A stretch of 64,000 bases of DNA, taken from NCBI GenBank assembly GCA_945876035.1, contig CAMCMU010000008.1, positions 59,311-123,310 on the forward strand, given 5' to 3'. Below the pieces are notes generated by a model that worked only from the letters and a program-made list of their open reading frames with translations, did no database searches and was not told the origin of the DNA. This document shows, one piece after another, positions 1 through 9,991 of the stretch (positions are counted from its first letter, which is position 1; every line of letters begins with the position of its first letter). The position numbers and the translations under genes were made by a program. The stretch comes from Schlesneria paludicola DSM 18645 (lineage in GTDB: Bacteria; Planctomycetota; Planctomycetia; Planctomycetales; Planctomycetaceae).

Positions 1-1
1 G

Positions 2-1669
2 GGCCCGGCGATGCATAGCCCCCGCGCCCAAGCTGACAAAAAGGCGTATCAGTTCGAGATGAAACGACGCATCGAAGACCAGAAAGAACTTACCTTAAGG
101 CAGGAGTCGGTGGAAGAGTTGTTGGTGGAGGAGATCGCGGAGCCGGGGCCGGAGTGCGAGGTCCCACGCCGAAAAGAGCCCTCTGCGGCGTCACCAATCG
201 CGAATCCTCCGCCGTGCCAACAATCGACGGCGACGAAACGCATCACGGGAGTTCGAGTTCGAGGCGGGGCCGTCTATCGTTGTCGGGCGGTTGTCATAAC
301 GACCGGGACTTTCCTGCAGGCGATCATGCATACCGGTGAAGCAAAAACAGCGGGGGGCAGGGCGGGGGACGGGACAACAGGAACAATGTCCGACTCACTC
401 CGCCAACTCGGCTTTGAATTGCAGCGATTCAAGACCGGAACGCCCTGCCGACTCAATGGGAGAACAATCGATTTTAAAGCGTGTCATGAGCAACCCGGTG
501 ATTCCGAGGCAAGTCCGTTCTCGTTTTTGACGGATAAGATCACCCAGACTCAACTGCCGTGCTGGCTGACGGAAACGAGTGAGCAGGTTCATCAACTGAT
601 TCGAGCAAACCTGCATCGATCACCGATGTATAGTGGCCAAATCCAATCCACCGGGCCGCGTTACTGCCCGTCCATCGAAGACAAGGTCGTTCGATTTGCG
701 GACAAGCCGTCACATCACATCTTTCTCGAGCCGGAAGGGCGGAATACTTGGGAGTACTATTGCAACGGAATCTCGACCAGCCTGCCGCGTGATGTGCAGG
801 ATCAGATGATCCGTTCGATCCGCGGACTCGAACGAGCGGAAATCATGCGGTACGGATACGCTGTCGAATATGACTTCGCTCCTCCAACGCAACTCCGGTT
901 GACGCTCGAGACCAAACGCGTGGACGGACTTTATTTTGCAGGGCAGATTAACGGAACAACGGGGTATGAAGAAGCGGCCGGTCAAGGGTTGATGGCTGGC
1001 AGCAACGCAGCGATCAAACTGGCGGCTAAGGAACCGTTTATTATTGATCGCAGTCAGGCGTACCTCGGTGTGTTGATCGATGACCTCGTCACGAAGGGGG
1101 TCGATGAGCCATATCGTATGTTCACCTCCCGTTCCGAATATCGCTTGCTTCTGCGACAAGACAATGCCGATCGTCGATTGACAGCGTTGGGGCGACGCAT
1201 CGGGCTGGTCGAACCTGCTCGATGGAACAGATTTGTACGACACGAAGCGGAAATCGCGTTGGCCACAGAACGGATCCATTCGGTTCGGCACGAAGGGGCA
1301 ACTTTGGAGGAGTGGTTGCGTCGCCCTGAAATAGAGTGGCAGGATCTCGAATCCATGTCGGGGGATCTCGCCACACTCGACGTTCAGACACGGGCAAAAC
1401 AACAAGTCCAAATCGAAACCAAATACGCGGGTTATATTCGCCGACAGGCTGCGGATATCGAACGACAAGCAAAAATTCAAGCCGTACGTATTCCCTCGAC
1501 GTTCGACTTTCTCGCCGTTCCTCAGTTAAGAAGTGAGGCTAAAGAAAAGCTGTCGAAAGTTCGACCGGCCGACCTCGGTCAGGCTGGTCGAATCAGCGGT
1601 ATCACCCCTGCCGACCTGTCTATCGTGCTCCTTTATCTTAAAGAGCCCAAGCGGGTGACTCATCCTTAA
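2..1669 (+). CDS. mnmG: tRNA uridine-5-carboxymethylaminomethyl(34) synthesis enzyme MnmG (GidA), 5' end cut by window start
   Basis: The frame is open from base 2 ([17 protein letters not shown], the conserved SRGPA..RAQADK region). Further MnmG blocks: [89 protein letters not shown]. Confidence 0.95.
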   Translation, partial: GPAMHSPRAQADKKAYQFEMKRRIEDQKELTLRQESVEELLVEEIAEPGPECEVPRRKEPSAASPIANPPPCQQSTATKRITGVRVRGGAVYRCRAVVITTGTFLQAIMHTGEAKTAGGRAGDGTTGTMSDSLRQLGFELQRFKTGTPCRLNGRTIDFKACHEQPGDSEASPFSFLTDKITQTQLPCWLTETSEQVHQLIRANLHRSPMYSGQIQSTGPRYCPSIEDKVVRFADKPSHHIFLEPEGRNTWEYYCNGISTSLPRDVQDQMIRSIRGLERAEIMRYGYAVEYDFAPPTQLRLTLETKRVDGLYFAGQINGTTGYEEAAGQGLMAGSNAAIKLAAKEPFIIDRSQAYLGVLIDDLVTKGVDEPYRMFTSRSEYRLLLRQDNADRRLTALGRRIGLVEPARWNRFVRHEAEIALATERIHSVRHEGATLEEWLRRPEIEWQDLESMSGDLATLDVQTRAKQQVQIETKYAGYIRRQAADIERQAKIQAVRIPSTFDFLAVPQLRSEAKEKLSKVRPADLGQAGRISGITPADLSIVLLYLKEPKRVTHP

Positions 1670-1838
1670 ACAGCCGTTTGTTGTGGAGTTCGTCTGAGTT
1701 TTTTCAGATCGCGTTCGTCGTCGCTCCAGCGGAATCACTCAATTTGCTCGGCCGACAATCGGTTTCCGGTTGAGCGAGGCGTTTTTTGGCGTAATCAGCG
1801 AACTCAATGTTGATTCATTCTTTTTTACAAGAATGCGC

Positions 1839-1883
1839 AAACCGCATGGGCCACCGAGTCCTCCTGTGCATCCCATACGGTTT
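1839..1883 (+). terminator. Probable intrinsic terminator downstream of mnmG
   Basis: Inverted repeat aaaccgcatggg (1839-1850) / cccatacggttt (1872-1883) with one G.T wobble; the 3' arm runs into a T-tract. Confidence 0.5.
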
Positions 1884-2193
1884 TTAATGCGTTTTTTATG
1901 TAAAAAATACGTGCTTATGGGGGGTTTCGGGTGGATTGCTGCTGTTGGGCCTATGGATGAGAGGCGGGGTATTGACTGAATTGTCAGAATAGATACAATT
2001 CCGATAATTGAATATTGGATGAAGTCCATTACAATCATCAATTTAGCTGCATCCAGAATGATTGTAGTATCACGCTATTTTTGTAGCTGTTGCCTCTCTC
2101 ATGGTTGGGGGTGTGCCTTAGGTGTCTGGGTGGAATCGGGGGTTTGGCTGTCGTGTTCAGCGACTTGCCCTCGGAAGGTAAGGAGACTGCCGC

Positions 2194-2772
2194 ATGAAAA
2201 CCGTATTTACCACTGGCGAGGCTGCCAAGATCTGCAAAGTCAGCCAACAGACAATCATTCGTTGTTTCGACTCCGGTCAATTGCGTGGATTTCGCGTCCC
2301 CGGATCACGGTTTCGCCGCATTCCTCGCGATATCTTATTCCGATTTATGAAAGACAACGGCATCCCGACGGACGCACTCGAAAGCGGCCGCCGTAAAGCA
2401 TTGATTGTGGATGACGACGAAGAACTCGTGGAATTGATTCGAGATGCCTTGGAAGCGGATGGTCGGTTTGAGGTTCGAGTTGCAAACAATGGTTTTGATG
2501 CAGGTATGAAGGTAAAGGAGTATCGTCCGGACATCATTGTTCTGGATGTGATGTTGCCGGATATCAATGGCAAGGAGGTCTGTCAGCGCGTCCGCATGGA
2601 TTCCGCTCTCGATGGAACTCAGATCATTTGCATCAGTGGGATGGTAGAGTCAAACAAGATCGCAGAACTGATTGAATGTGGTGCAAACGAATTTCTGCAG
2701 AAACCGTTCGAAGTAGACGTTCTCATTGAGCGGATGTGCAAACTGTTGGATGTCGAGCCGGCGCGTGCCTGA
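2194..2772 (+). CDS. Response regulator with N-terminal excisionase/MerR-like helix-turn-helix and C-terminal receiver domain
   Basis: N-terminus FTTGEAAKICKVSQQTIIRCFDSGQLRGFRVPGSRFRRI is an excisionase-type HTH. The receiver follows: ALIVDDDEE, DIIVLDVMLPDINGKEV, FLQKPFEVDVL. Confidence 0.88.
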   Translation: MKTVFTTGEAAKICKVSQQTIIRCFDSGQLRGFRVPGSRFRRIPRDILFRFMKDNGIPTDALESGRRKALIVDDDEELVELIRDALEADGRFEVRVANNGFDAGMKVKEYRPDIIVLDVMLPDINGKEVCQRVRMDSALDGTQIICISGMVESNKIAELIECGANEFLQKPFEVDVLIERMCKLLDVEPARA

Positions 2773-2835
2773 GGCCAACCCTCGTTCAGCGATCAGATTT
2801 TGTCAGCCGATTGTCGCAGACAAGCCAGGCGTCCC

Positions 2836-2876
2836 CGAAGACGGCAACTCGAGAGTGCCGTCTTCGTTTTATTTTT
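2836..2876 (+). terminator. Intrinsic terminator
   Basis: Perfect 11-bp stem cgaagacggca / tgccgtcttcg, 9-nt loop, followed by TTTTATTTTT. Confidence 0.9.
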
Positions 2877-2888
2877 GGGTCTCTGTGA

Positions 2889-3626
2889 ATGGATGAGTCC
2901 TCAAACCTCGCCGAACCATTTCGCTGCATCACCGCGTTTGTCTTGCCCGATGCTGCGAAACTCGAGGCGATGGCTGAATTTGCTGCGGGAGCCGGGCACG
3001 AGATCAACAATCCGCTCGCGACAATTATTGGTCGTGTTCAACTGCTCTTAAAGGACGAACGCGATCCACAGCGTCGCCAGATGCTGCTGTCGATCGGAAC
3101 GCAGGCCTACCGCATCCGCGACATGATTGGTGATGCCATGCTCTTCGGTCGCCCTCCCGCCCCCGAGTTGGCCGATGTCGATCTGGCCAACGCCGTCTCT
3201 AATATCTGTTTCAAGCATGCGGATGAGTTTTCCAAGGTCGACTGCCAGGTCACGTTGGATATCCCGCGGGAGATCGTGCTACGAGCGGATTCCGTTCAAC
3301 TCGCCATCGTGATCTCAGAGCTTTTTCGAAACGCAAGACAGGCCGGGGCAACGGCAATCGTCGTACGAGCTCTGTTGAAGAACAAGTCCGCGGCCATTCA
3401 ACTGGAGGACAATGGACGAGGATTCACGGACCTTGAACAGCAACATGCCTTCGATCCGTTCTTCTCCGGCAGACAAGCGGGTCGCGGCTTGGGATTCGGC
3501 CTCAGCAAATGTTGGCGGATTGTCCAACAACACAACGGCCAAATTCAAATCGAGTCTACTTCTCACGGCAGGACTCTCGTGGAAATCACTTGGCCGCACG
3601 TCAATCACCATCCGGGACAGCCCTAG
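2889..3626 (+). CDS. Sensor histidine kinase (HisKA + HATPase_c), no evident transmembrane segment
   Basis: H-box GAGHEINNPLATIIGRVQLL; N-box ELFRNARQAGA; G-boxes LEDNGRGF and GRGLGFGLSKCWRIVQQHNGQI. Confidence 0.88.
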   Translation: MDESSNLAEPFRCITAFVLPDAAKLEAMAEFAAGAGHEINNPLATIIGRVQLLLKDERDPQRRQMLLSIGTQAYRIRDMIGDAMLFGRPPAPELADVDLANAVSNICFKHADEFSKVDCQVTLDIPREIVLRADSVQLAIVISELFRNARQAGATAIVVRALLKNKSAAIQLEDNGRGFTDLEQQHAFDPFFSGRQAGRGLGFGLSKCWRIVQQHNGQIQIESTSHGRTLVEITWPHVNHHPGQP

Positions 3627-4106
3627 GGCGACTCCGAGACATGCGTTCCAGACGGCCACCAGCGTCAGCCCGGAAATCGATCCGGGTGTCTCGGGACTGA
3701 GGCATGAAGAAGACAACGGAACAGGAGTCCGACCTCTTGACTGCAGCGAGGAAGCCTCACCGTTGTTGGCAAGGCGTCCAGTGATATTGAACGTCTCCTG
3801 TGTCGCAGAATGCCTCGCCCCGACCACAAATATTCTGGCCGGAAGTGGAGATCCGTCATCGCCAGAGGGTGGCGGCTTGTCGACGTACCGTTCGCCGTAT
3901 GCCTCGGGACGAGGGTTAAGGGGTGTTCCTGACCGTAGGGTTGGGGCATCCGGAGGCGGATTGACCTGGTCGAGGAGTCTCACCGTGGCCCGCCGTCCGA
4001 AGGATGGACCGTCGATGGTACGGTAGATGAAGTTTCCGAGTCTTTTCGCCGGAGGTGTTTCGGCTAATTGACACTGGTACCTGTGTAACCTACCATTGTT
4101 GATCAA
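3315..4106 (-). CDS. Hypothetical protein with a possible transmembrane helix; overlaps the 3' end of the histidine kinase antisense
   Basis: Open 263-aa frame. Its non-overlapping part contains protein-like sequence (EAYGERYVDKPPPSGDDGSPLPARIFVVGARHSATQETFNITGRL) and a hydrophobic stretch (ISGLTLVAVWNACLGVALGL). Coding status uncertain. Confidence 0.35.
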   Translation of the reverse strand: MINNGRLHRYQCQLAETPPAKRLGNFIYRTIDGPSFGRRATVRLLDQVNPPPDAPTLRSGTPLNPRPEAYGERYVDKPPPSGDDGSPLPARIFVVGARHSATQETFNITGRLANNGEASSLQSRGRTPVPLSSSCLSPETPGSISGLTLVAVWNACLGVALGLSRMVIDVRPSDFHESPAVRSRLDLNLAVVLLDNPPTFAEAESQAATRLSAGEERIEGMLLFKVRESSSIVLQLNGRGLVLQQSSYDDCRCPGLSCVSKKL

Positions 4107-4178
4107 GTCCTGCCTGATGAATTACCTGCTTTATCCAACCCGCCAGCGTTTTGGATCTGCCCTCAGGAGCCAGCCTGT

Positions 4179-6482
4179 ATGTCCTTGCACGATCTCCACG
4201 GGCGAGTCAAGTGGTCCTTCATTCTCGTCAGTTTTTTTCTTTCACGGACCGCTCTGTGTTTCGGTCAGGAACCGGTGATCCAGTCGACTGTCCCAGCAGC
4301 CATCCCTCCGGGTGCGATGACGACAGTGCAAATCAATGGTGCTGGCCTTGCCGTTGCCAAGGCCTTATGGACGAGCTTTTCCTGTGAGTCCGTTCTGGCA
4401 GAGGGGGTCGAAAAAAACGGCGATGATCCCTCACGCGTGACGTTCAAAATCACTGTTCCACCCGGCATTGCCTGCGGCATTCATGGAATCCGTGTTGTCA
4501 CCGACAAAGGTGTCACTCCGATAAGTTTTCTCGTGGTAGACGATCTCCCGACCATTGCATCATCTGGGAAAAACACGAGTTTTTCTGCGGCTGAAGCGGT
4601 TTCCTTTCCGGTGGCCGTTGATGGAAGCGTTCCCAGTCTGGGTCGGCATTTCTTCAAGTTCACGGTTCAGGCGGGACAGACATTATCGATCGAAGTCCTC
4701 GCCCGACGAATCGGTTCCAGCCTCGATCCTCTGATTCGTTTGCTGGATCTGAAAGGTCGAGAGATCGCCTACAACGACGATACGGTCGGACTGAATGGTG
4801 ATGCCTCGATATTTTATAAATTCCAAGAGTCGGGTGACTACACGCTCGAATTGCGAGATATCAAGTACGGTCCGGGATCCTATCGGTTAAGGATAGGTGA
4901 CTTTCCCATAGCAACGGTTGCGTATCCCCTGGCTGTTCAGCGGGGAACCGCCGCGAATGTGACTTTGGCAGGGTACGGTGTGGAGGGATTGGTGCCACTG
5001 GCGGTGGTGCTGGCATCGGATCAGCCCGACGAATGGCTGCCTATCAGTCTGAAACGCGCCGCGAATGGTGCCAGCGGTTTCAGCATGGTCGCCGTCGTTT
5101 CGACACCCCAATTCTTGGAGCTCGAACCCAACAATACCCCTGAACAAGCGAACCGAATCGAATGGGGTCACGACGTCAACGGCCGACTGGAGCAGGTTGG
5201 TGACATCGACCACTTTGTGTTTGCGGCCAAGGCGGGTCAGTCAATGACCTTCACTGGAATCACTCGACAGCAAGGTTCACCCACCGATCTAGACTTCAAG
5301 ATTTTAAACAAGCAGGGGGTCGAGGTTGCTGCTGCGGAAGATTCCGGAACGAATGAAGGTTCACTAACGTTCAAATTTCCCGCCGATGGAGATTACATGC
5401 TGGTGGTTAAAGACCTCAATCACCGCGGTGGAAGTGAGCATGCGTATCGGATCGGTGTCACGACGAATCCGGACCAATTTTCGTTGGCCTCTTCGCTGGA
5501 TACCTTCAACATCCCCGTCGGTGGTTCTGTGTTGGCGACAGTCACGGCAGTTCGAACAGGTCATACGGGACCGATTGAATTAAGCGTCCTCAAACTGCCC
5601 GCCGGTGTGACGGCTAGTCCGTCGGTGATTGGTCTCGGTCGCAACGACGCCGTCCTGACGCTGCAGGCGTCCTCGGATTTCGCAGCCGGTCAATCGCACG
5701 GTATTTCCATCGTCGGGACTGCTCGCAGCGGTGATACTGTCGTTGTCATTCCGGCTGAGATTGGTGGAGTTCTGAAGGCTCGCAACAACAACATGCGGTG
5801 GCCTCCGTCCTCCCTGAAAAAGGATCTGGTTGCCTCTTCGGCACCCGCTCCGGGATTCACTTGGCGTATCGAACCTACGGAGGTTGGTTTTGTCAAAGGC
5901 CTGTCAGCACAAGCCAAATTGATCGTCACCAGAGCCAGCGGATTTGATGAATTAGTGGCCGTGACCACGGTCGCAAACAGCCTCCCGGCGGGGATGAGCC
6001 TCGTTGCGAAAAATATTGAAAAAGGTCAGTCGGAATCGGAAATCACGATTTCTGCAAATCCTCCGGCTCTGCTCGGCGACTTTACCGTGGGACTCAGCGG
6101 CACGCTGAAACAAGGAGACAAAACGGTCGTTCAAGGATTGATGCTGCGTTTGCACCTCGATCCGTCGATGACGATCACGCTGGAACCAGCCACGGTCAAG
6201 ATCGCGAAGGGAGGGGATTTTATTCTGAAGGCGGTTGTCGTGAGAAACCCGGTTTTCACCGGTGATCTGTTGATTACTCTTCAAAATTTGCCAGTCGGAG
6301 TTTCGGCGACTTCCGCAACGATCGCTGCGGATCAAACCTCTGTTGAGATCAAACTCACGGCTCTCAACGACGCCCCGGCGACCAGTGCGAGTATCAACAC
6401 GATGACGGCCAAGGGTGAGGGGATGGTCGGAACGGCGAAGGTGGAGGCGATCTCAGAAGTCGTGCCGGTGACGATTGAGTAG
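4179..6482 (+). CDS. Secreted protein with pre-peptidase C-terminal (PPC)-like beta domains
   Basis: Signal-like N-terminus. Two PPC-type repeats: RHFFKFTVQAGQTLSIEVLARRIGSSLDPLIRLLD.. and ELEPNNTPEQANRIEWGHDVNGRLEQVGDIDHFVFAAKAGQSMTFT..DGDYMLVVKD. Confidence 0.8.
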   Translation: MSLHDLHGRVKWSFILVSFFLSRTALCFGQEPVIQSTVPAAIPPGAMTTVQINGAGLAVAKALWTSFSCESVLAEGVEKNGDDPSRVTFKITVPPGIACGIHGIRVVTDKGVTPISFLVVDDLPTIASSGKNTSFSAAEAVSFPVAVDGSVPSLGRHFFKFTVQAGQTLSIEVLARRIGSSLDPLIRLLDLKGREIAYNDDTVGLNGDASIFYKFQESGDYTLELRDIKYGPGSYRLRIGDFPIATVAYPLAVQRGTAANVTLAGYGVEGLVPLAVVLASDQPDEWLPISLKRAANGASGFSMVAVVSTPQFLELEPNNTPEQANRIEWGHDVNGRLEQVGDIDHFVFAAKAGQSMTFTGITRQQGSPTDLDFKILNKQGVEVAAAEDSGTNEGSLTFKFPADGDYMLVVKDLNHRGGSEHAYRIGVTTNPDQFSLASSLDTFNIPVGGSVLATVTAVRTGHTGPIELSVLKLPAGVTASPSVIGLGRNDAVLTLQASSDFAAGQSHGISIVGTARSGDTVVVIPAEIGGVLKARNNNMRWPPSSLKKDLVASSAPAPGFTWRIEPTEVGFVKGLSAQAKLIVTRASGFDELVAVTTVANSLPAGMSLVAKNIEKGQSESEITISANPPALLGDFTVGLSGTLKQGDKTVVQGLMLRLHLDPSMTITLEPATVKIAKGGDFILKAVVVRNPVFTGDLLITLQNLPVGVSATSATIAADQTSVEIKLTALNDAPATSASINTMTAKGEGMVGTAKVEAISEVVPVTIE

Positions 6483-6601
6483 AGTTTCATGGAGATTGAT
6501 CGGTAAAGACACTCGAGTCGGGCGTGATGAGTTTCTGATGATTTATTCTGCTCGGAATTTGAGCTGCAATCATTCGCTATTCCAAGACGGGAACGACGAT
6601 T

Positions 6602-9064
6602 ATGGAAACGAAACGATTTCTCCGCTGTCTGTTTGTGGCGGCCTTAGGCCTCCTTTCGATGAAAGTCATCGCTGCCGCCGCCCCTTCGGCGACGGAGATT
6701 GGTCAACCAACCGGCTTGATCATCAGTCCTGAGCGGTGTGTCCTGCTCAGCAATCGATCACAGCAACTGCTGCTCGTCACGGGCAACTATGCTGGCAATG
6801 ACGTTCGTGATTTGACCTCGTTTGCGACCATTACCTCGTCCAATTCTACCGTCGTGAAGATCGAGCGTTCCATTGTCTTTCCGGTTGGCAACGGTGAAGC
6901 CAGCGTCACAGTCACCGTCGGTGGCCAGACGGCCACGGTACCCGTGACGGTGAAAAATTTTGAAGCCCCCGCGCCGGTCAGCTTTAAAAATGAGACGCAG
7001 ATGGCGATGACTAAGTCGGGTTGCAACTCGGGAGCCTGCCACGGGTCACCGTCTGGTAAGGGTGGGTTCCGGTTGTCATTACGCGCCTACGATTCCGAAC
7101 TTGATATCATGACCGTCCGTTCAGAATTTTTTGGCCGAAGAACCAACATTATGGAGCCAGATGCGAGTCTGCTGCTTCGGAAGCCACTCATGGAAGTGGC
7201 TCACGGCGGGGGAAAGCGACTCAAGAAGGGAGACGCTGCTCATCGTGTCCTCGAACAATGGATTGCCGAGGGAATGCCATTCGGTCAACCGAATGAACCG
7301 GACCTCATGAAGATTGAGACGGTCCCCTCTCAAAGAGTGTTGCACGCCCCGGCAGACCGACAACAGATCTTGGTCATGGGACATTTTAGCGACGGTTCGG
7401 TTCGCGATTTAACGGCACTCACAGACTTCAGTTCGTCAAGCGAAACAATTGGATCGGTCAGTCCTCAGGGACTGGTGACAAAGCACGGCCGTGGTGAGAC
7501 TGCGGTTTTGGCGCGTTATCTCGATAAGATGTCGACCACCTCTCTGGCGTTTCTCGAAGATGTTCCCGGATTTGTCTGGAGCAATCCTCCAGAAAACAAT
7601 TTCATCGACAATGCGGTGTTCGAGAAGCTCAAGCAGTTGCAAATTCTTCCGTCGGATGTTTGCTCTGACGACGAGTTCTTGCGTCGGCTGACTCTGGACT
7701 TGACCGGGCGATTGCCGACAGCAGACGAAGCGCAAGGATTCATTGCCGCGGCCGCCGATTCGAACCGCCGTACCGCCGCCGTGGATCGACTTCTCGACAG
7801 TAATGAGTTCGCGGCATTTTGGGCGCTCAAATGGGGAGACGTATTGAGGTCCAACAGCAAAAGGCTTAAATCAGCAGGTGTCCATAAGTTTCGGGAATGG
7901 ATCTACGAATCGGTTCGCAATGATAAGCCACTCGACGCATTTGCTCGTGAATTATTGACAGCCAACGGCAGCGTGTTTGAGAATCCCCCGGCTAATTACT
8001 GGAGGGCCAGTCGCGATCCACAAGACGCGACCGAAACGACAGCGCAGTTGTTTCTGGGAGTCCGAATTCAATGTGCCAAGTGCCACAACCATCCGTTTGA
8101 ACGCTGGACACAAGATAACTATTATGGAATCGCGGCCGCATTCGCGCGGGTTGGCCGAAAGAACTCAGTCGATGCGGACGAGGAAGTGATCTTTGTTCAA
8201 CCGACCGGAGAAGTAACTCAGCCACGAACGAACAAGCAGATGAAAGTCCATCTGTTGCTCACCGGTGATGTGGACATTCCGGCAGGCGAAGATCGCAGAA
8301 ACGTTTTTGCGACGTGGCTCACATCCCCGCAGAATCCATTTTTTGCGAAAAGCGTTGCGAACCGAATCTGGGGTCATCTCATGGGACGAGGAATCGTCGA
8401 GCCGGTCGATGATTTTCGAGATTCCAATCCCCCTTCCAACGCACGACTGCTCCACGACCTCACCAAGCAATTTGTGGCACACGACTTCAGCCAGAAGTGG
8501 ATCATTCGCACGATCTGCAACAGTCGCACCTATCAACTCAGCGGTCGAAAGAATTCATTCAATCAAGAGGACGAGATCTATTGTTCACACGCCAACCCTC
8601 GACTGCTCACCGCAGAGCAGCTGCTGGATGGGATTTGCGCAGTCACAGATGTCCCAGAACAATTTCCGGGGATGCCGCTTGGCACACGGGCCTGCGAATT
8701 GGCCGATCCCCCGGTCGACAATTACTTCTTGAAAGTGTTTGGTCAACCACAACGAGAAATGGCCTGTCAATGCGAACGATCTTCGGAATCCAACCTGTCG
8801 CAGGCTCTGCAGATGATCAACGGCCCAACGGTCCATGGTAAGCTTCGGGCCGACAACGGTCGGATCGCGACGATGCTCAAAGAGGGGAAGCCGGACGCGG
8901 AAATTATTTCTGCTCTCTATCTCGCCGCCTTAGCGAGAACTCCGTCCAGTGAAGAAATGACGGCGTCCCAAACCCACATCGCTTCGCAGTCGGATAGACG
9001 GCAAGCCATGGAGGATGTCGGCTGGGCGATCTTGAACTCAAAGGAATTTTTGTTTCAACATTGA
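6602..9064 (+). CDS. DUF1549/DUF1553 domain protein with N-terminal Ig-like (BIG2-type) domains
   Basis: Signal peptide, Ig-like repeats, KSGCNSGACHGSPSGKGGFRLSLRAYD, FLRRLTLDLTGRLPTADEAQGF (DUF1549), FAKSVANRIWGHLMGRGIVEPVDDFRDSNPPSNARLLHDL (DUF1553). Confidence 0.9.
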   Translation: METKRFLRCLFVAALGLLSMKVIAAAAPSATEIGQPTGLIISPERCVLLSNRSQQLLLVTGNYAGNDVRDLTSFATITSSNSTVVKIERSIVFPVGNGEASVTVTVGGQTATVPVTVKNFEAPAPVSFKNETQMAMTKSGCNSGACHGSPSGKGGFRLSLRAYDSELDIMTVRSEFFGRRTNIMEPDASLLLRKPLMEVAHGGGKRLKKGDAAHRVLEQWIAEGMPFGQPNEPDLMKIETVPSQRVLHAPADRQQILVMGHFSDGSVRDLTALTDFSSSSETIGSVSPQGLVTKHGRGETAVLARYLDKMSTTSLAFLEDVPGFVWSNPPENNFIDNAVFEKLKQLQILPSDVCSDDEFLRRLTLDLTGRLPTADEAQGFIAAAADSNRRTAAVDRLLDSNEFAAFWALKWGDVLRSNSKRLKSAGVHKFREWIYESVRNDKPLDAFARELLTANGSVFENPPANYWRASRDPQDATETTAQLFLGVRIQCAKCHNHPFERWTQDNYYGIAAAFARVGRKNSVDADEEVIFVQPTGEVTQPRTNKQMKVHLLLTGDVDIPAGEDRRNVFATWLTSPQNPFFAKSVANRIWGHLMGRGIVEPVDDFRDSNPPSNARLLHDLTKQFVAHDFSQKWIIRTICNSRTYQLSGRKNSFNQEDEIYCSHANPRLLTAEQLLDGICAVTDVPEQFPGMPLGTRACELADPPVDNYFLKVFGQPQREMACQCERSSESNLSQALQMINGPTVHGKLRADNGRIATMLKEGKPDAEIISALYLAALARTPSSEEMTASQTHIASQSDRRQAMEDVGWAILNSKEFLFQH

Positions 9065-9349
9065 TCGGGGCGGGTCGGGTGCGTTGGGGTTCTGTTGAGC
9101 CTCGGTCCATCACGGTCCACAGGGTCGACATCGCATGGCGCATGGGGACAGGCTGCCGACTCTCAGGCGATCCCGGCCAGGGTTCCGTTGGAGGAATCGT
9201 CATCGTGGTGACTCGCGATCACCGAACTCTTGCTGACTGCGTTCGCGCGGGACAGAGTTAGAGTGGAAATGTTAGAATGGAAATCCTGGGAGGATGCATC
9301 GCTGACGTTGTGTTTAGTTTTGGGCAGGCTTTGAGGATGCTTTCCTTCA

Positions 9350-9391
9350 TCAGTTTGTATTTTCTGAGAGTCAGTTTGTATTTTCTGAGAG
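9350..9391. repeat. Perfect 21-bp tandem duplication (tcagtttgtattttctgagag x2)
   Basis: Unit 1 at 9350-9370, unit 2 at 9371-9391, identical and directly abutting. Confidence 0.95.
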
Positions 9392-9596
9392 GAGGTGTGA
9401 CAATTCCGATCTTGCTCTTCAAACGGATAGCCGTGTCTGCCATCGCTTCGGTCATTCGGTTTTAAATCGGATCTGATTTGAGACGCATCCTTTGTGACCG
9501 AGGGTTGTTGTTGCTTCCCGTCGATGATTGGTCGGGGTATCATCAAGGCGTGGCTTGGTCAATTCGGCCGAATTCCAAATGCGTAAGGTAATAGTC

Positions 9597-9869
9597 ATGT
9601 CACAAGCCGTCGTCGATGCGACCGAGTTGCGGCGATTCGCGGGGATGTTGCGAGAATTTAACAACGATCTCCAAGCGAGACTGGGGACCGTTTCCGGACA
9701 GCTCAATTCGCTCAATCAAACCTGGCGTGATCAGGAGCATGAAAAGTTCACGGAAGAATTCAGCCAACATTTAAAGCTACTCAGCCGATTTGTTGAAGCG
9801 AATGAACGGCATGTCCCATATCTGCTCCGAAAGGCAGAACGGATTGACGAGTACATGCAGCAGCGATGA
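9597..9869 (+). CDS. WXG100/ESAT-6-like small helical protein (type VII secretion-like target)
   Basis: ATG at 9597 gives a 90-aa protein with a helix-turn-helix hairpin look: LRRFAGMLREFNNDLQARLGTVSGQLNSLNQTWRDQEHEKFTEEFSQHLKLL, with W-R-D at the turn. It lies upstream of an FtsK/EccC-like gene. Confidence 0.72.
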   Translation: MSQAVVDATELRRFAGMLREFNNDLQARLGTVSGQLNSLNQTWRDQEHEKFTEEFSQHLKLLSRFVEANERHVPYLLRKAERIDEYMQQR

Positions 9870-9991
9870 AGGATCGGCATCGAGGAGGGGAATGACGCTG
9901 GAGCAGATCGTCCGATCATCTTCGAACGCCGTCGGGATATTTCTTGCGCTCTCGATCCTTAGGTTCCCCAACAAACAATCAAGCTGAAATT

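Noticed and set aside
710-1480. 256-aa minus-strand ORF opposite mnmG
   Set aside because: Lies wholly antisense to conserved MnmG coding sequence and has no recognisable domain; a shadow ORF.
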